Part shown: positions 5,222 through 5,625 of the stretch, in pieces
How positions within the stretch are numbered: position 1 is the first letter of the stretch
How the letters are laid out: every line of letters starts with the position of its first letter
NCBI GenBank assembly: GCA_030916665.1
Contig: JAUPWC010000671.1
Location: 1 to 5,625 of the forward strand
Direction: 5' to 3'
Length of the DNA stretch: 5,625 nucleotides
Source of the DNA: Verrucomicrobiota bacterium
GTDB lineage: Bacteria > Verrucomicrobiota > Verrucomicrobiia > Opitutales > Opitutaceae
Translations under genes and position numbers: made by a program
Notes under the pieces: model-generated
The model's database searches: none
What the model saw: only the letters and a program-made list of their open reading frames with translations
Told to the model about the DNA's origin: nothing

Positions 5222-5625
5222 ATGTCCGACACCGCCGCACCTGTCGCTGCCGAGCCCGTGAAGCAGTTCTCCGTGTTCATCGAGAACCGCGTCGGCCGCC
5301 TGCACGACCTCGTGAACCTGCTTGCGAAGCACAACATCCACATCATGGCGATCACCACGATCGACCAGACCGACACGGCGCTAGACCGCATGATCGTGGA
5401 CGATCCCGAGCGCGCCCGCGAGCTGATGGCGGCCAACAATTTTTTCTTCACGGAGAGCGACGTGCTCGCCGTGGAGTTCCGCGACGAGTCGCAGGTCAAG
5501 GACGTGCTCAACGCGCTGCTCACCGTCGAGGTGAACATCCACTACGCCTACGCCTTCCTCGTGCGCCCCAAGGGCCGCTCGGCCCTCGCGCTCAGCGTCG
5601 AGGACTACGACCTCGCCAGCAGCGC
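5222..5625 (+). CDS. Tandem ACT-domain protein (3' end cut off)
   Basis: An open frame runs from ATG 5222 to the window edge, giving 134 residues without a stop. After a short Ala/Pro-rich lead, KQFSVFIENRVGRLHDLVNLL (14-34) and the strand HIMAITTID (40-48) are typical of the first beta-alpha-beta part of an ACT domain, with the conserved glycine at position 25 in the strand-helix turn. A second ACT-like unit begins with SDVLAVEFRDESQVKDVLNAL and VEVNIHYAYAFL (about 79-113). ACT domains bind small ligands, most often amino acids, and usually act as regulatory or sensor modules. With no catalytic domain visible, this looks like a small stand-alone ACT protein of about 140-150 residues, so only its last residues should be missing. 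A fusion to a further domain beyond the edge cannot be excluded. The gene is divergent from the cation transporter. The ligand is unknown. Confidence 0.8.
   Translation, partial: MSDTAAPVAAEPVKQFSVFIENRVGRLHDLVNLLAKHNIHIMAITTIDQTDTALDRMIVDDPERARELMAANNFFFTESDVLAVEFRDESQVKDVLNALLTVEVNIHYAYAFLVRPKGRSALALSVEDYDLASS

Noticed and set aside
5136..5240. N-terminal extension of the cation transporter to ATG 5240
   Set aside because: It would overlap the ACT-domain gene and its promoter and adds residues unlike CDF N-termini; ATG 5135 has AAGGA at suitable spacing.
1..5625. CRISPR array, tRNA/rRNA genes, transposase or toxin-antitoxin pair
   Set aside because: I looked for evenly spaced direct repeats, tRNA-like folds and the relevant protein motifs on both strands and saw none.

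Overview
The window is GC-rich bacterial chromosome with strong G/C preference at third codon positions, few clear Shine-Dalgarno sequences, and structured GC-rich repeats between genes. The C-terminal style of the LacI-type regulator at the left edge, the GTP-type PEP carboxykinase and the repeat-filled spacers suggest Verrucomicrobiota, possibly Opitutaceae. That assignment is an inference from family resemblance; nothing here is diagnostic.

Layout, left to right. The 3' end of a LacI-family regulator (2-196, +) is followed by a complete SAICAR synthase, purC (250-1161, +). A spacer (1162-1305) holds stacked GC hairpins and then an AT-rich operator-like palindrome. Next is a small exported protein of unknown function (1306-1845, +). 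A 278-bp spacer between convergent genes (1846-2123) contains a 75-bp imperfect palindrome and a second strong stem-loop. A complete GTP-dependent phosphoenolpyruvate carboxykinase, pckG, follows (2124-3950, -), then a 282-bp non-coding spacer, then a cation diffusion facilitator (4233-5135, -). A divergent gene for a small tandem-ACT-domain protein (5222 to the right edge, +) is cut off close to its expected end.

How the genes relate. The recognisable genes are ordinary metabolism and homeostasis: purine synthesis, the gluconeogenic OAA-PEP step, divalent metal export and probable amino-acid sensing. They do not form an obvious pathway or operon. The orientations (+, +, +, -, -, +) and the structured spacers suggest mostly single-gene transcription units. 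The PEP carboxykinase needs divalent metal and the neighbouring transporter exports divalent metal, but nothing in the sequence links the two.

I see no convincing new multi-gene system, mobile element with a transposase, CRISPR array, tRNA or rRNA. The material most worth a second look is intergenic: a probable repeat family downstream of purC with a related hairpin downstream of the cation transporter gene, the 75-bp palindrome, the operator-like palindrome before the exported protein, and an inverted repeat upstream of pckG.
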